Assembly: GCF_900101625.1 (NCBI RefSeq)
Contig: NZ_FMYZ01000002.1
Coordinates: forward strand, 310,001-374,000
Source: Cupriavidus sp. YR651
Lineage (GTDB): Bacteria; Pseudomonadota; Gammaproteobacteria; Burkholderiales; Burkholderiaceae
DNA length: 64,000 nt
Direction of reading: 5' to 3'
Shown piece by piece: positions 25,494 through 33,861 of this stretch. The notes beneath the pieces are model-generated. The model ran no database searches. It was given only the letters and a program-made list of their open reading frames with translations, and was not told the origin of the DNA. Both the position numbers and the translations under genes were made by a program. Each line of letters starts with the position of its first letter. Within the stretch, counting starts at the first letter, position 1.

Positions 25494-26552
25494 ATGCCGC
25501 AATCCCTCGCGCGCCGTCAATGCCTGAAGCTGAGCGCCGCCCTTGGCACTGCGATGGTGCTGTCGACACTCTGCGCAGGCACCGCACAGGCGCAAGCCAC
25601 CACCAGGATCCGTTTCCAGCTCGACTGGCGCTTCGAGGGCCCGTCCGCGCTGTTCCTGCTGGGCGAGCAGAAGGGCTACTACAAGAGCGAGCGCCTGGAT
25701 GTGTCGATCGACGCCGGCAACGGGTCCGGCAACGTGGTCAACCGCGTGGCCACCGGCACGTATGACATGGGCTTTGCCGACATGGCGTCGGTGATGGAGT
25801 TCTACGGCAACAACCCGGACGCGAAGAACAAGCCGGTGGCCGTGATGATGGTCTACAACAACACGCCCGCGGCCGTACTGGCGCTGAAGAAGTCCGGCAT
25901 CCGCGCGCCGAAGGACCTGGCCGGCAAGAAGCTCGGCGCCCCGGTGTTTGACGCGGGCCGCCGCGCATTCCCGATCTTCGCCAAGGCCAACGGCTTGCAG
26001 GCGTCGTCGTTCAACTGGCAGGCGATGGATCCCACGCTGCGCGAGACCATGCTGACGCGTGGCGATCTCGATGCGATCACGGGCTTCTCCTTCACGTCGA
26101 TCCTGAACCTCAATGCGCGCGGCGTGAAGGACGAGGACATCGTCGTGCTGCCGTATCCCCAATACGGCGTGAAGCTGTATGGCAACGCGGTGATTGCCTC
26201 GGAGTCGTTCCTGAAGAGCAATCCGGAGGCCGTCAAGGCGTTCCTGCGCGCGTTTGCCAAATCCGCGCGCGACGTGATCGCGCATCCGGAGGAGGGCATC
26301 AAGGCGGTCAAGGCGCGCGACGGGATCATCGACGAGAAGCTGGAGGTGCGCCGCCTGAAGCTCGCCCTTGATAGCGTGGTGAAGTCGCCGGATGCCAGGG
26401 CGGAGGGCTTTGGGCGGGTGAGCAAGCCGCGGCTATCGCTGATGGCGTCGCAGGTGGCCGATGCCTTCGGCACCAAGGGCCGCATCAACCCGGACGCGTT
26501 GTGGACCGACGCCTACCTGCCGCCTGCGGCTGACCTGGATGTGCTGCGATGA
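25494..26552 (+). CDS. NMT1/THI5-type ABC transporter substrate-binding protein
   Basis: The protein has 352 residues. The N-terminal export signal carries a twin-arginine-like RRQCLK (about 7-12) and a hydrophobic stretch, with cleavage near ~34 (AQA). The mature protein has the NMT1/THI5/SsuA fold: RFQLDWRFEGPSALFLLGEQ, then ATGTYDMGFADMASVMEF (about 82-99). Relatives bind pyrimidine precursors, sulfonates, nitrate or aromatic acids. The ligand here is not assignable. The ATPase gene starts inside its stop (ATGATGG). The ribosome site is buried in a hairpin. Confidence 0.88.
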   Translation: MPQSLARRQCLKLSAALGTAMVLSTLCAGTAQAQATTRIRFQLDWRFEGPSALFLLGEQKGYYKSERLDVSIDAGNGSGNVVNRVATGTYDMGFADMASVMEFYGNNPDAKNKPVAVMMVYNNTPAAVLALKKSGIRAPKDLAGKKLGAPVFDAGRRAFPIFAKANGLQASSFNWQAMDPTLRETMLTRGDLDAITGFSFTSILNLNARGVKDEDIVVLPYPQYGVKLYGNAVIASESFLKSNPEAVKAFLRAFAKSARDVIAHPEEGIKAVKARDGIIDEKLEVRRLKLALDSVVKSPDARAEGFGRVSKPRLSLMASQVADAFGTKGRINPDALWTDAYLPPAADLDVLR

Positions 26553-27394
26553 TGGCAAGGCAGGACATTTCCCCCGCCACGGGCGGGGCGCCTACCGAGA
26601 GCAAGCCGTTCGTCGATTTCAATCGTGTCTGGCTGGCCTATGACGACGAACTCGCCCGCCGTGGCGAGTTCGCGGTGGAAGACATTTCGCTGCAGGCGGC
26701 GGCGGGCGAGTTCATCGCCATCGTCGGCCCGTCCGGCTGCGGCAAGTCGACGTTCATGAAGCTGGCCACCGGCCTGCGTCCGGCCACGCGCGGCGCGGTG
26801 AGCATTGCCGGCGAGAAGGTCCACGGCCCGCTCAAGCAGGTCGGCATGGCCTTCCAGGCGCCGACGCTCCTGCCGTGGCGAACCACGCTCGACAACGTGA
26901 TGCTGCCGCTGGAGATTGTCGAGCCGTACCGGTCGACCATGCGCGCGAAGCGCGATGCATACGTGGCGCGTGCGCGCGAATTGCTGAAGACCGTGGGGCT
27001 GTCCGGATACGAGGACAAGTATCCGTGGCAGCTTTCGGGCGGCATGCAGCAACGCGCGTCAATCTGCCGGGCGCTGATCCACCGGCCACGCATGTTGCTG
27101 CTGGACGAACCGTTTGGCGCGCTCGACGCGTTCACGCGTGAAGAACTCTGGTGCGTGCTGCGCGATCTCTGGCAGGCGCAACGCTTCAACGTGATCCTCG
27201 TCACGCACGATCTGCGTGAGGCGGTGTTCCTGGCCGACACCGTCTACGTGATGAGCGCCCGGCCGGGCCGCATCCTGTTGCGCAAGGAAATCGACCTGGC
27301 GCGCCCGCGACCGCTCGAAGTCACCTACACCGAACCCTTTGCCGAACGCGTGCACGAACTGCGCGAGAAGATCGGCCACGTCCGGCAGCATTGA
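26549..27394 (+). CDS. ABC importer ATPase (TauB/SsuB/NrtD type)
   Basis: The protein has 281 residues. Walker A is GPSGCGKSTFMKL (about 63-75), the Q-loop is in FQAPTLLPWRTT (about 103-114), the signature is LSGGMQQRAS (about 158-167), and Walker B is LLLDEPFGALDA (about 181-192). This subclass partners with single-component permeases and NMT1/SsuA-type binding proteins. It overlaps the binding-protein stop by 4 bp and precedes the permease by 2 bp, so all three are one transcript. Confidence 0.93.
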   Translation: MMARQDISPATGGAPTESKPFVDFNRVWLAYDDELARRGEFAVEDISLQAAAGEFIAIVGPSGCGKSTFMKLATGLRPATRGAVSIAGEKVHGPLKQVGMAFQAPTLLPWRTTLDNVMLPLEIVEPYRSTMRAKRDAYVARARELLKTVGLSGYEDKYPWQLSGGMQQRASICRALIHRPRMLLLDEPFGALDAFTREELWCVLRDLWQAQRFNVILVTHDLREAVFLADTVYVMSARPGRILLRKEIDLARPRPLEVTYTEPFAERVHELREKIGHVRQH

Positions 27395-27396
27395 TC

Positions 27397-28170
27397 ATGA
27401 CGACACTGACGTCTTCCCAGGCGAGGCGCGTGCAGCGCGTCGCGCCGTGGCTTCTGCTGGGTGCCTTCCTGCTGCTGTGGCAGGGTGCGTGCCTGATCTT
27501 TGATATTTCCGACTTCATCCTGCCGAGCCCGTCGGCCATCGTGTCGTCGCTGACCGAATATGGCGACGTGATCGCGGGCCATGCGTGGCGCACGTTCTGG
27601 ACCACGATGGTCGGCTTCGGGCTGGCCATCGGCGTAGGCGTGGTGCTGGGGCTGCTGATGGGTTCGTCCAGGCTGACCTATGCGGCCACGTATCCGCTGA
27701 TGACGGCGTTCAATGCGCTGCCCAAGGCGGCATTCGTGCCCATCCTGGTGGTGTGGTTCGGCCTTGGCGCAGGCCCGGCCATCCTGACCGCGTTCCTGAT
27801 CTCGTTCTTCCCGATCATGGTCAACATCGCCACGGGCCTGGCCACGCTGGAGCCGGAACTTGAGGACGTGCTGCGCGTGCTCGGCGCCAGGCGGCGGGAC
27901 GTCCTGTTCAAGGTCGGCCTGCCGCGTGCCATGCCATTTTTCTTTGCGTCGCTGAAGGTGGCGATCACGCTCGCGTTCGTCGGCACGACGGTGTCCGAGA
28001 TGAACGCGGCGAACGAAGGAATTGGCTATCTGCTGGTGTCCGCCGGTTCGGCGATGAAGATGCCGCTGGCGTTTGCGGGGCTCGTGGTCATCGCCGCGAT
28101 GGCGATGGGGATGTACGAGCTGTTTTCCGTGCTGGAGAAGCGAATGACAGGATGGGCGCATCGCGGCTGA
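27397..28170 (+). CDS. ABC importer permease (SsuC/TauC type)
   Basis: The protein has 257 residues with about six membrane helices. The permease-ATPase coupling loop (EAA-type) is LATLEPELEDVLRVLGARRRD (about 150-169). It forms the channel of the importer encoded with the two genes before it. The ATG at 27397 is used; a TTG six bases upstream overlaps the ATPase stop and is less likely. Its stop codon lies in the loop of a 12-bp hairpin. Confidence 0.92.
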   Translation: MTTLTSSQARRVQRVAPWLLLGAFLLLWQGACLIFDISDFILPSPSAIVSSLTEYGDVIAGHAWRTFWTTMVGFGLAIGVGVVLGLLMGSSRLTYAATYPLMTAFNALPKAAFVPILVVWFGLGAGPAILTAFLISFFPIMVNIATGLATLEPELEDVLRVLGARRRDVLFKVGLPRAMPFFFASLKVAITLAFVGTTVSEMNAANEGIGYLLVSAGSAMKMPLAFAGLVVIAAMAMGMYELFSVLEKRMTGWAHRG

Positions 28171-28188
28171 TGAGGCCCGCGATGCGCC
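28155..28188 (+). terminator. Hairpin spanning the permease stop codon
   Basis: GGCGCATCGCGG (28155-28166) pairs perfectly with CCGCGATGCGCC (28177-28188), and the TGA (28168-28170) is in the loop. A short T stretch follows at 28198. It probably ends the importer operon before the convergent Lrp gene. Confidence 0.55.
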
Positions 28189-28206
28189 GTTCGCGTCTTT
28201 GGCGGC

Positions 28207-28665
28207 TCAGGCGTAGTCGAGCGGCAGTGCCGTGGTGTATTTGATTTGCTCCATCGCGAAGCTCGAGCTGACATCGGCCAGCTCCGCGCCCTGGATCAGC
28301 TTCTTGTACACGGCGTCATAGGCGGCGATGTCCGGCACGACCACGCGCAGCAGGTAGTCGGTATCCCCGGCCATCCGATAGAACTCGGTGACCTCGGGAA
28401 TCGACGCGACCAGCCCGTGAAAGGCCTTCAGCCACTTCACGTTGTGCTGGTTGGTCCGGATCGAGACGAACACCGTCACGCCCACATTGAGCTTGCCGGC
28501 ATCCAGCAGCGCCACGCGCTTGCGGATGACGCCGGATTCTTCCAGCTTCTGCACCCGGCGCCAGCAGGGCGTGGAGGTCAGTCCGACCTGTTCGCCGATC
28601 TCGGCGACGGGCACGGTGGCATCTTCCTGCAGGATGCCGAGGATCTGGCGGTCATAGCGGTCCAT
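28207..28665 (-). CDS. Lrp/AsnC-family transcriptional regulator
   Basis: The protein has 152 residues, normal for Lrp/AsnC. It has an N-terminal winged helix-turn-helix (about 5-60: LDRYDRQILGILQEDA-like start, then IGEQVGLTSTPCWRRVQKLE) and a C-terminal RAM/ActD ligand-binding domain with EFYRMAGDTDYLLRVVVPD (about 90-108). Such proteins sense amino acids. The ATG at 28665 (MDRYDRQ) is preferred over an upstream in-frame start. The divergent-order neighbour is the thiol dioxygenase gene on the same strand, so it may control cysteine or other amino-acid catabolism. Confidence 0.93.
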   Translation of the reverse strand: MDRYDRQILGILQEDATVPVAEIGEQVGLTSTPCWRRVQKLEESGVIRKRVALLDAGKLNVGVTVFVSIRTNQHNVKWLKAFHGLVASIPEVTEFYRMAGDTDYLLRVVVPDIAAYDAVYKKLIQGAELADVSSSFAMEQIKYTTALPLDYA

Positions 28666-28734
28666 GGCGTCTCGCGTCAATGGGTAATGGGCCCCGGGGC
28701 GCTGCACACCCGCCGGGGCCCGGCGCCGCGAGTG

Positions 28735-29331
28735 TCAGGTCGTGACGGTGTCGATCAGCAGGTTGACGCCGGTGGCGATGCGGTCCTGCTCCACGCCGTA
28801 GATGTGGAGCGAGATGGCGACCTCGTCGCTGGTGTTGCCCAGCGCGTGGATATGCTGCAAGCCGGCCGGCACGCTGAACGTCGCGCCGGCCTCGCGCGTT
28901 ACCGCGTTGACTTGTGTGGCGGTCCGGCTCTCGGGATTCCAGCGGTAGTGCCGCTCGGACAGCGTGCCGCGCAGCACGCGGTACGCGCACCAGGTGCGAT
29001 GGCCGTGGACGGGGCTGAACTGGCCGGGACGCCAGATCAGCAGCATGACGGAGAACCGCTCGTATGGATCGGCATGGACCAGATGGCGCGTGTAGGTCTC
29101 GGGGCTGCCGTCCAGCGCGCCGGGCGGCAGCGCTGCCAGCAGCGTATCGGCATCGGACAGGCTGGCTGCCACGTGGGCGGCGACCATGCGGGCGCTCTGG
29201 GCCAGCGTGGCTTCCATGCCGGTGGCCAGCAGGTTCAGGGGAGACGTCGTGGGCCCACTGGGGACGCATGGTTGAACGGCGGACGTGTGCGGGGCGGGCA
29301 TGGCTGGCTCGGATTCGATGTGGTATGCCAT
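28735..29331 (-). CDS. Cysteine dioxygenase-family thiol dioxygenase
   Basis: The protein has 198 residues. It has a small cupin that oxidises a thiol (cysteine or 3-mercaptopropionate) to its sulfinate using non-haem iron. The three His ligands are visible: HGH in FSPVHGHRTWCAYRVLRG (about 108-125), and the third in LQHIHALGN (about 155-163). A Cys six residues after the first His is close to, but not exactly at, the place of the Cys of the Cys-Tyr cofactor in mammalian enzymes, so substrate assignment is open. It is transcribed away from the LysR gene, across a 147-bp shared region. Confidence 0.85.
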   Translation of the reverse strand: MAYHIESEPAMPAPHTSAVQPCVPSGPTTSPLNLLATGMEATLAQSARMVAAHVAASLSDADTLLAALPPGALDGSPETYTRHLVHADPYERFSVMLLIWRPGQFSPVHGHRTWCAYRVLRGTLSERHYRWNPESRTATQVNAVTREAGATFSVPAGLQHIHALGNTSDEVAISLHIYGVEQDRIATGVNLLIDTVTT

Positions 29332-29478
29332 CCATCATAGAAGTGCCTCCGGAGCAAGATCATGCATTCTTTGGTCGGAATCGGTTCCAAATTGTAATCC
29401 TGTTCTACAGGCTGGCAGAAAATTGGAATCAGCTTGCTCATCGTGCGCTACGACGAGCGGCAAGCGATAATTCGCGCC
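29332..29478. promoter_or_regulatory. Divergent region between thiol dioxygenase and LysR genes
   Basis: This 147-bp gap is AT-richer than its neighbours. GGAA-TCGG-TTCC (29377-29388) is an inverted repeat, and it is flanked by TTGG (29371) and CCAA (29387), giving a wider dyad. A related GGAATC recurs near 29424. These are plausible LysR sites, but no strong -10/-35 pair stands out. Confidence 0.4.
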
Positions 29479-30423
29479 ATGGAAATCAAATGGCTTGAAG
29501 ACTTCGTCAGCCTGGCCGAGACGCACAGCTTTTCGCGCTCGGCGGAGCTGCGGCACGTGACCCAGCCGGCGTTCTCGCGCCGCATCCAGTCGCTGGAGGC
29601 GTGGGTTGGCACCGAGCTGATCGACCGCTCCAGCTATCCCACCAGCCTGACGGCGGCTGGCAAGGTGTTCTACGAGCAGGCCCTGGCGATGCTGGCGCAG
29701 GTCAGCGAAACCCGCGCGCTGATGCGCGGCCAGCGTTCCGCCAACGCGCAGGTGCTGGAATTCGCGGTGCCGCACACGCTGTCCCTGACATTCTTCCCGG
29801 AATGGCTCAAGGGCGTGGAGCGCAAGGTCGGCACGCTGCCGTGCCGGCTGCGCGCGCTGAACGTCCACGACGCGGTGCTGATGCTGGTGGAAGGGGGGTG
29901 CGACCTGGTCATGGTCTATCACCACGCGCGCCAGGCGATCCAGCTTGATCCGGCGCACTACGACATGCTGGTACTTGGTACGGAAAGGCTGTCGCCCTTC
30001 AGCGTGCCGGATGCCACCGGGCGGCCATTGTTCCGGCTGCCGGGCACGGACAAGAAGCCCGTGCCGTTCCTGAGCTATACCCCCAATGCCTTCCTGGGCC
30101 GGATGGTGGACATGCTGCTGGCGGAATCGGGCGACACGCTCAAGCTCGACAAATGCTACGAGACCGATATGGCCGAGGCCCTCAAGGTGATGGCGCTGGC
30201 GGGGCACGGCATGGCCTTCCTGCCCGAGAGCGCGGTGCGCGAGGACGTGGCCGCCGGCCGGCTCGTGCGGGCCGAGGCCGCGCGCGGGTTGCCGCGGTCC
30301 ATCGACATGGAGATCCGGCTTTATCGGGAACGGCCCTCCGAGGCGTCCAACGACCGGCGCGGTGGCCAGGTCCGGCGCAAGCGCCAACTGGTGGACAAGA
30401 TCTGGGCGTCCCTGACGGCGTAA
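29479..30423 (+). CDS. LysR-family regulator, HypT/YjiE-like
   Basis: The protein has 314 residues. The N-terminal winged helix-turn-helix starts MEIKWLEDFVSLAETHSFS and includes RHVTQPAFSRRIQSLE (about 27-42). That wording is closest to the HypT/YjiE branch, which in E. coli responds to hypochlorite through methionine oxidation. The effector domain contains LSYTPNAFLGRMVD (about 197-210), similar to YjiE. The link is by my recall of the E. coli sequence, so oxidant sensing is an inference. It may control the divergent thiol dioxygenase and the downstream gdhA. Confidence 0.85.
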   Translation: MEIKWLEDFVSLAETHSFSRSAELRHVTQPAFSRRIQSLEAWVGTELIDRSSYPTSLTAAGKVFYEQALAMLAQVSETRALMRGQRSANAQVLEFAVPHTLSLTFFPEWLKGVERKVGTLPCRLRALNVHDAVLMLVEGGCDLVMVYHHARQAIQLDPAHYDMLVLGTERLSPFSVPDATGRPLFRLPGTDKKPVPFLSYTPNAFLGRMVDMLLAESGDTLKLDKCYETDMAEALKVMALAGHGMAFLPESAVREDVAAGRLVRAEAARGLPRSIDMEIRLYRERPSEASNDRRGGQVRRKRQLVDKIWASLTA

Positions 30424-30437
30424 GACGCGGCAGGCAA

Positions 30438-30460
30438 GGTTATGCAAGGGTTGCATAACC
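30438..30460. promoter_or_regulatory. Perfect 23-bp inverted repeat upstream of gdhA
   Basis: GGTTATGCAA (30438-30447) and TTGCATAACC (30451-30460) are exact complements around GGG. The inner part contains the LysR-type T-N11-A core (T30443...A30455). It lies 15 bp after the lysR stop and 86 bp before gdhA, where an activator site would be expected. There is no T tract, so termination is less likely. Confidence 0.6.
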
Positions 30461-30545
30461 GTTCGGGGGCGGATGAGCAATCGGCATTGGATTCGGGGTG
30501 CGGGGCGCCGATATGCTCCGTGTCACCTTCACTCGGAACCCAACG

Positions 30546-31853
30546 ATGTCTTCCGCAGCACCGTCCAAGTCGTCCGTCAACTCCCATATCCTGCCTTCCT
30601 ACCTGAACGCCGAGGCGCTCGGGCCCTGGGGCATCTACCTGCAGCAAGTCGACCGCGTCACGCCCTACCTGGGCTCGCTGGCGCGCTGGGTCGAAACGCT
30701 GAAGCGCCCCAAGCGTGCGCTGGTCGTGGACGTGCCCATCGAAATGGATAACGGCACGATCGCCCACTACGAGGGCTATCGCGTGCAGCACAACCTGTCG
30801 CGCGGCCCGGGCAAGGGTGGCGTGCGTTTCCACCAGGACGTGACGCTGTCGGAAGTGATGGCGCTGTCGGCGTGGATGTCGGTCAAGAACGCCGCGGTCA
30901 ACGTGCCGTACGGCGGCGCCAAGGGCGGCATCCGCGTGGATCCGCGCTCGCTGTCGAAGGGCGAGCTGGAACGCCTGACCCGCCGCTACACCAGCGAAAT
31001 CAACATCATCATCGGACCGAGCAAGGACATTCCTGCGCCGGACGTCAATACCAACGCCCAGGTCATGGCCTGGATGATGGATACGTACTCGATGAATTCG
31101 GGTAGCACGTCCACCGGCGTGGTGACCGGCAAGCCGATCTCGCTGGGCGGCTCCCTGGGCCGTCACGAGGCCACCGGCCGCGGCGTGTTCGTCGTGGGCT
31201 CGGAAGCCGCCCGCAACCTGGGTATGGACATCAAGGGCGCGCGCGTGGCCGTACAGGGTTTCGGCAATGTGGGCGCGGTCGCCGCCAAGCTGTTCCATGA
31301 GGCCGGCGCCAAGGTCGTGGCCGTGCAGGATCACCGCACCACGCTGTACAACCCGGCTGGCCTGGATGTTCCGGCGATGATGGAATATGCCTCGCACAGC
31401 GGCACCATCGAGGGCTTCCGCGGCGAGGTCCTGGCGACCGGGCAGTTCTGGGAAGTCGAGTGCGACATCCTGATTCCGGCCGCGCTGGAAGGCCAGATCA
31501 CGGCGGAGAACGCGCCAAAGATCACCGCCCGGCTGGTGATCGAGGGCGCCAACGGCCCGACCACGCCGGAAGCGGATGACATCCTGCGCGAGCGCAACAT
31601 CCTGGTCTGCCCGGACGTGATTGCCAACGCCGGCGGCGTGACCGTGTCCTACTTTGAATGGGTGCAGGATTTCTCGAGCTTCTTCTGGACCGAGGAGGAA
31701 ATCAACGAACGCCTGGTACGAATCATGCAAGAAGCCTTCCGGGCGATCTGGCAGGTTGCCCAGGAAAACAAGGTCACGCTGCGTACGGCTGCGTTCATCG
31801 TCGCCTGTACGCGAATCCTGCAGGCGCGCGAGATGCGCGGCCTGTATCCCTGA
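30546..31853 (+). CDS. gdhA: Glutamate dehydrogenase
   Basis: The protein has 435 residues, a hexamer-type Glu/Leu/Phe/Val dehydrogenase. It interconverts glutamate with 2-oxoglutarate and ammonium. The catalytic-Lys region is [15 protein letters not shown] (about 119-133), preceded by [10 protein letters not shown] (about 90-99). The coenzyme-binding GxGxxG is [13 protein letters not shown] (about 236-248). The ATG at 30546 is the start nearest the conserved length. The large PATPDVNT-like segment ([15 protein letters not shown]) is intact. It lies upstream of gltIJKL, which import its substrate. Confidence 0.94.
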   Translation: MSSAAPSKSSVNSHILPSYLNAEALGPWGIYLQQVDRVTPYLGSLARWVETLKRPKRALVVDVPIEMDNGTIAHYEGYRVQHNLSRGPGKGGVRFHQDVTLSEVMALSAWMSVKNAAVNVPYGGAKGGIRVDPRSLSKGELERLTRRYTSEINIIIGPSKDIPAPDVNTNAQVMAWMMDTYSMNSGSTSTGVVTGKPISLGGSLGRHEATGRGVFVVGSEAARNLGMDIKGARVAVQGFGNVGAVAAKLFHEAGAKVVAVQDHRTTLYNPAGLDVPAMMEYASHSGTIEGFRGEVLATGQFWEVECDILIPAALEGQITAENAPKITARLVIEGANGPTTPEADDILRERNILVCPDVIANAGGVTVSYFEWVQDFSSFFWTEEEINERLVRIMQEAFRAIWQVAQENKVTLRTAAFIVACTRILQAREMRGLYP

Positions 31854-31921
31854 TTGAGGCGGGACTTGGAGCGGAGATAGTGCTGCGATGCAGCATGACT
31901 CCGCTTCGGCAAATGGCACAA

Positions 31922-31955
31922 CGCGGCGGCCGGAGAGTTCCGGTCGCCGCGTTTT
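31922..31955 (+). terminator. Intrinsic terminator after gdhA
   Basis: CGCGGCGGCCGG (31922-31933) pairs with CCGGTCGCCGCG (31940-31951), with a single G-U pair and a 6-nt loop, followed by TTTT. It lies 68 bp after the gdhA stop. Confidence 0.8.
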
Positions 31956-32066
31956 CGTACCTGTGCGGCCCGCAGCCGAATGGCGCAAGCGTTCGCAGTT
32001 GTGTCTCATTTTGACGCATCGCCGCGAAACCATGCCCGAAACGGCACCACTTAGGGGAAAAACCCG

Positions 32067-32095
32067 TTGTTTTGGGTCACGAGCTAAGCAATACT
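32067..32095 (+). promoter_or_regulatory. Candidate gltI promoter
   Basis: TTGTTT (32067-32072) and AATACT (32090-32095) are 17 bp apart, giving a leader of about 55 nt before the gltI ATG. The rest of the 304-bp gap after gdhA holds the terminator and no gene that I can see. Confidence 0.45.
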
Positions 32096-32157
32096 GTTTC
32101 GCTGGTGGGACCTTTTTGCTAGAGTCCCGCCTTTCTCTTCATGGTCAAGGAGATGTT

Positions 32158-33057
32158 ATGAATGTAGCCAAGCTGGCTAGCCTGATGATCGCGGCGGGCG
32201 TCCTGTGCGGTACCGCGCAGGCAGCCGAGCCGCTGACGGGCACACTGCAGAAGATCAAGGATACGGGTGTTATCACGCTGGGCGTGCGGGATTCTTCGAT
32301 TCCGTTCAACTACAACCTGGGCGGCGTGCGCCAGGTGGGCTATTCCTACGATATCAACATGAAGATCGTGGAAGCCATCAAGGACCAGCTGAAGCTGCCG
32401 AACCTGCAGGTCAAGGAAATCCCGATCACCTCGCAGAACCGCATCACGCTGCTGCAGAACGGCACGATCGACATCGAGTGCGGGTCCACGACCAATAACC
32501 TCGAGCGCCAGAAGCAGGCATCGTTTACCACCAGCATCTTCATCATCGGCACCCGCATCATGGTGAAGAAGGATGGCGGCATCAAGGACTGGGCCGACCT
32601 GAAGGGCAAGAACGTGGTGACCACCGCCGGTACCACGTCCGAGCGCCTGCTGCGCAAGATGAACGATGACCAGAAGCTGGGCCTCAACATCATCAGCACC
32701 AAGGACCATGGCCAGTCGTTCCTGACGCTGGAATCGGGCCGTGCCGTGGCGTTCATGATGGACGACGCGCTGCTCTACGGCGAACGCGCCAAGGCCAAGA
32801 ACCCGGCCGACTGGATCGTCGTGGGCAAGGCGCAGTCGCGCGAGTCGTACGGCTGCATGATCCGCAAGGATGACGCACCGTTCAAGAAGCTGTCCGACAA
32901 CGTGATCACCGGCCTGATGAAGGACGGCTCGATCAACACGATGTATGCCAAGTGGTTCATGCAACCGGTGCCGCCGAAGGGCCTGAACCTGGACTTCCCG
33001 CTGTCCGAAGACATGAAGGCGCTCTTCAAGACCCCGAACGACAAGGCACTCGACTGA
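32158..33057 (+). CDS. gltI: Glutamate/aspartate ABC transporter binding protein
   Basis: The protein has 299 residues. A signal peptide (1-22, ending AQA) precedes the periplasmic amino-acid-binding fold (SBP family 3). Typical segments are TGVITLGVRDSSIPFNYN (about 36-53), GSTTNNLERQK (about 109-119) and WFMQPVPPKGLNL near the end, matching GltI of enteric bacteria. It delivers glutamate or aspartate to GltJK. The ribosome site AAGGAG lies 7-12 bp before the ATG. An intrinsic terminator separates it from gltJ. Confidence 0.93.
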   Translation: MNVAKLASLMIAAGVLCGTAQAAEPLTGTLQKIKDTGVITLGVRDSSIPFNYNLGGVRQVGYSYDINMKIVEAIKDQLKLPNLQVKEIPITSQNRITLLQNGTIDIECGSTTNNLERQKQASFTTSIFIIGTRIMVKKDGGIKDWADLKGKNVVTTAGTTSERLLRKMNDDQKLGLNIISTKDHGQSFLTLESGRAVAFMMDDALLYGERAKAKNPADWIVVGKAQSRESYGCMIRKDDAPFKKLSDNVITGLMKDGSINTMYAKWFMQPVPPKGLNLDFPLSEDMKALFKTPNDKALD

Positions 33058-33079
33058 TCTCCGCGATCAGGGCAGTGCG

Positions 33080-33111
33080 AAACGGAAGGAGAAGTCCTTC
33101 CGTTTCTTTTT
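33080..33111 (+). terminator. Intrinsic terminator between gltI and gltJ
   Basis: AAACGGAAGGA (33080-33090) is a perfect complement of TCCTTCCGTTT (33095-33105), with a GAAG loop, followed by CTTTTT. It ends 11 bp before the gltJ ATG. Partial termination would give more binding protein than permease. Confidence 0.85.
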
Positions 33112-33122
33112 GAGGACGCAAC

Positions 33123-33851
33123 ATGGATTACATCTTTCACTGGGGAGTCTTCCTCGAGCAGGCGGCGCAGAACGAAACGTACCTGGACTGGATGATCTCC
33201 GGTCTCAAGGTCACGGTCGCGCTGGGCCTGTCCTCGTGGGTGATCGCCCTTGCCATCGGGTCGGTGCTGGGCGTGCTGCGCACCGTGCCGAACAAGTGGC
33301 TGTCGGGGCTGGCAGCCACCTACGTCGAAATCTTCCGGAATATTCCGCTGCTCGTGCAGTTGTTCATCTGGTATTTCGTGATGCCGGAGCTGTTGCCCGG
33401 CGGCGAGACGATCAAGCAGATGAACCCGTTCGCGCAGCAGTTCGTCGCTGCCATGCTCTGCCTGGGCACGTTTACCGCCGCGCGGGTTTGCGAGCAGGTG
33501 CGATCGGGTATCAATTCGCTGCCGCCAGGCCAGCGCAATGCAGGTCTGGCGATGGGCTTCTCGCTGGCGCAGACGTATCGCTACGTGCTGCTGCCGATGT
33601 CGTTCCGCGTGATCGTGCCGCCGCTGACCTCCGAGTTCCTGAACATCTTCAAGAACTCCGCGGTCGCGTCGACGATCGGTCTGCTGGAGCTGGCCGCGCA
33701 GGGCCGCCAGCTGGTGGACTACACGGCGCGCCCGTACGAGTCGTTCATTGCGGTCACGCTGATGTATGCGCTGATCAATGTGACGGTGATGCTGATCATG
33801 CGCTGGGTGGAACGCCGTACCCGCGTGCCGGGCTTCATTGGCGGCAAGTAA
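33123..33851 (+). CDS. gltJ: Glutamate/aspartate ABC transporter permease GltJ
   Basis: The protein has 242 residues with about five to six membrane helices. It opens with [20 protein letters not shown], close to enteric Glt[20 protein letters not shown] (about 62-80) is the HisM/GltJ permease signature, and the coupling loop is [21 protein letters not shown] (about 137-157). It pairs with GltK as a heterodimer. It begins 12 bp after the terminator hairpin. Confidence 0.94.
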   Translation: MDYIFHWGVFLEQAAQNETYLDWMISGLKVTVALGLSSWVIALAIGSVLGVLRTVPNKWLSGLAATYVEIFRNIPLLVQLFIWYFVMPELLPGGETIKQMNPFAQQFVAAMLCLGTFTAARVCEQVRSGINSLPPGQRNAGLAMGFSLAQTYRYVLLPMSFRVIVPPLTSEFLNIFKNSAVASTIGLLELAAQGRQLVDYTARPYESFIAVTLMYALINVTVMLIMRWVERRTRVPGFIGGK

Positions 33852-33861
33852 GGGGACGATC

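Noticed and set aside
23820..26285. An 821-codon open frame on the minus strand
   Set aside because: It runs antisense through atmA and the binding-protein gene, both of which have complete catalytic or family motifs. High GC keeps the opposite frame open, and its composition (His/Arg/Gln-rich, no domains) is typical of a shadow.
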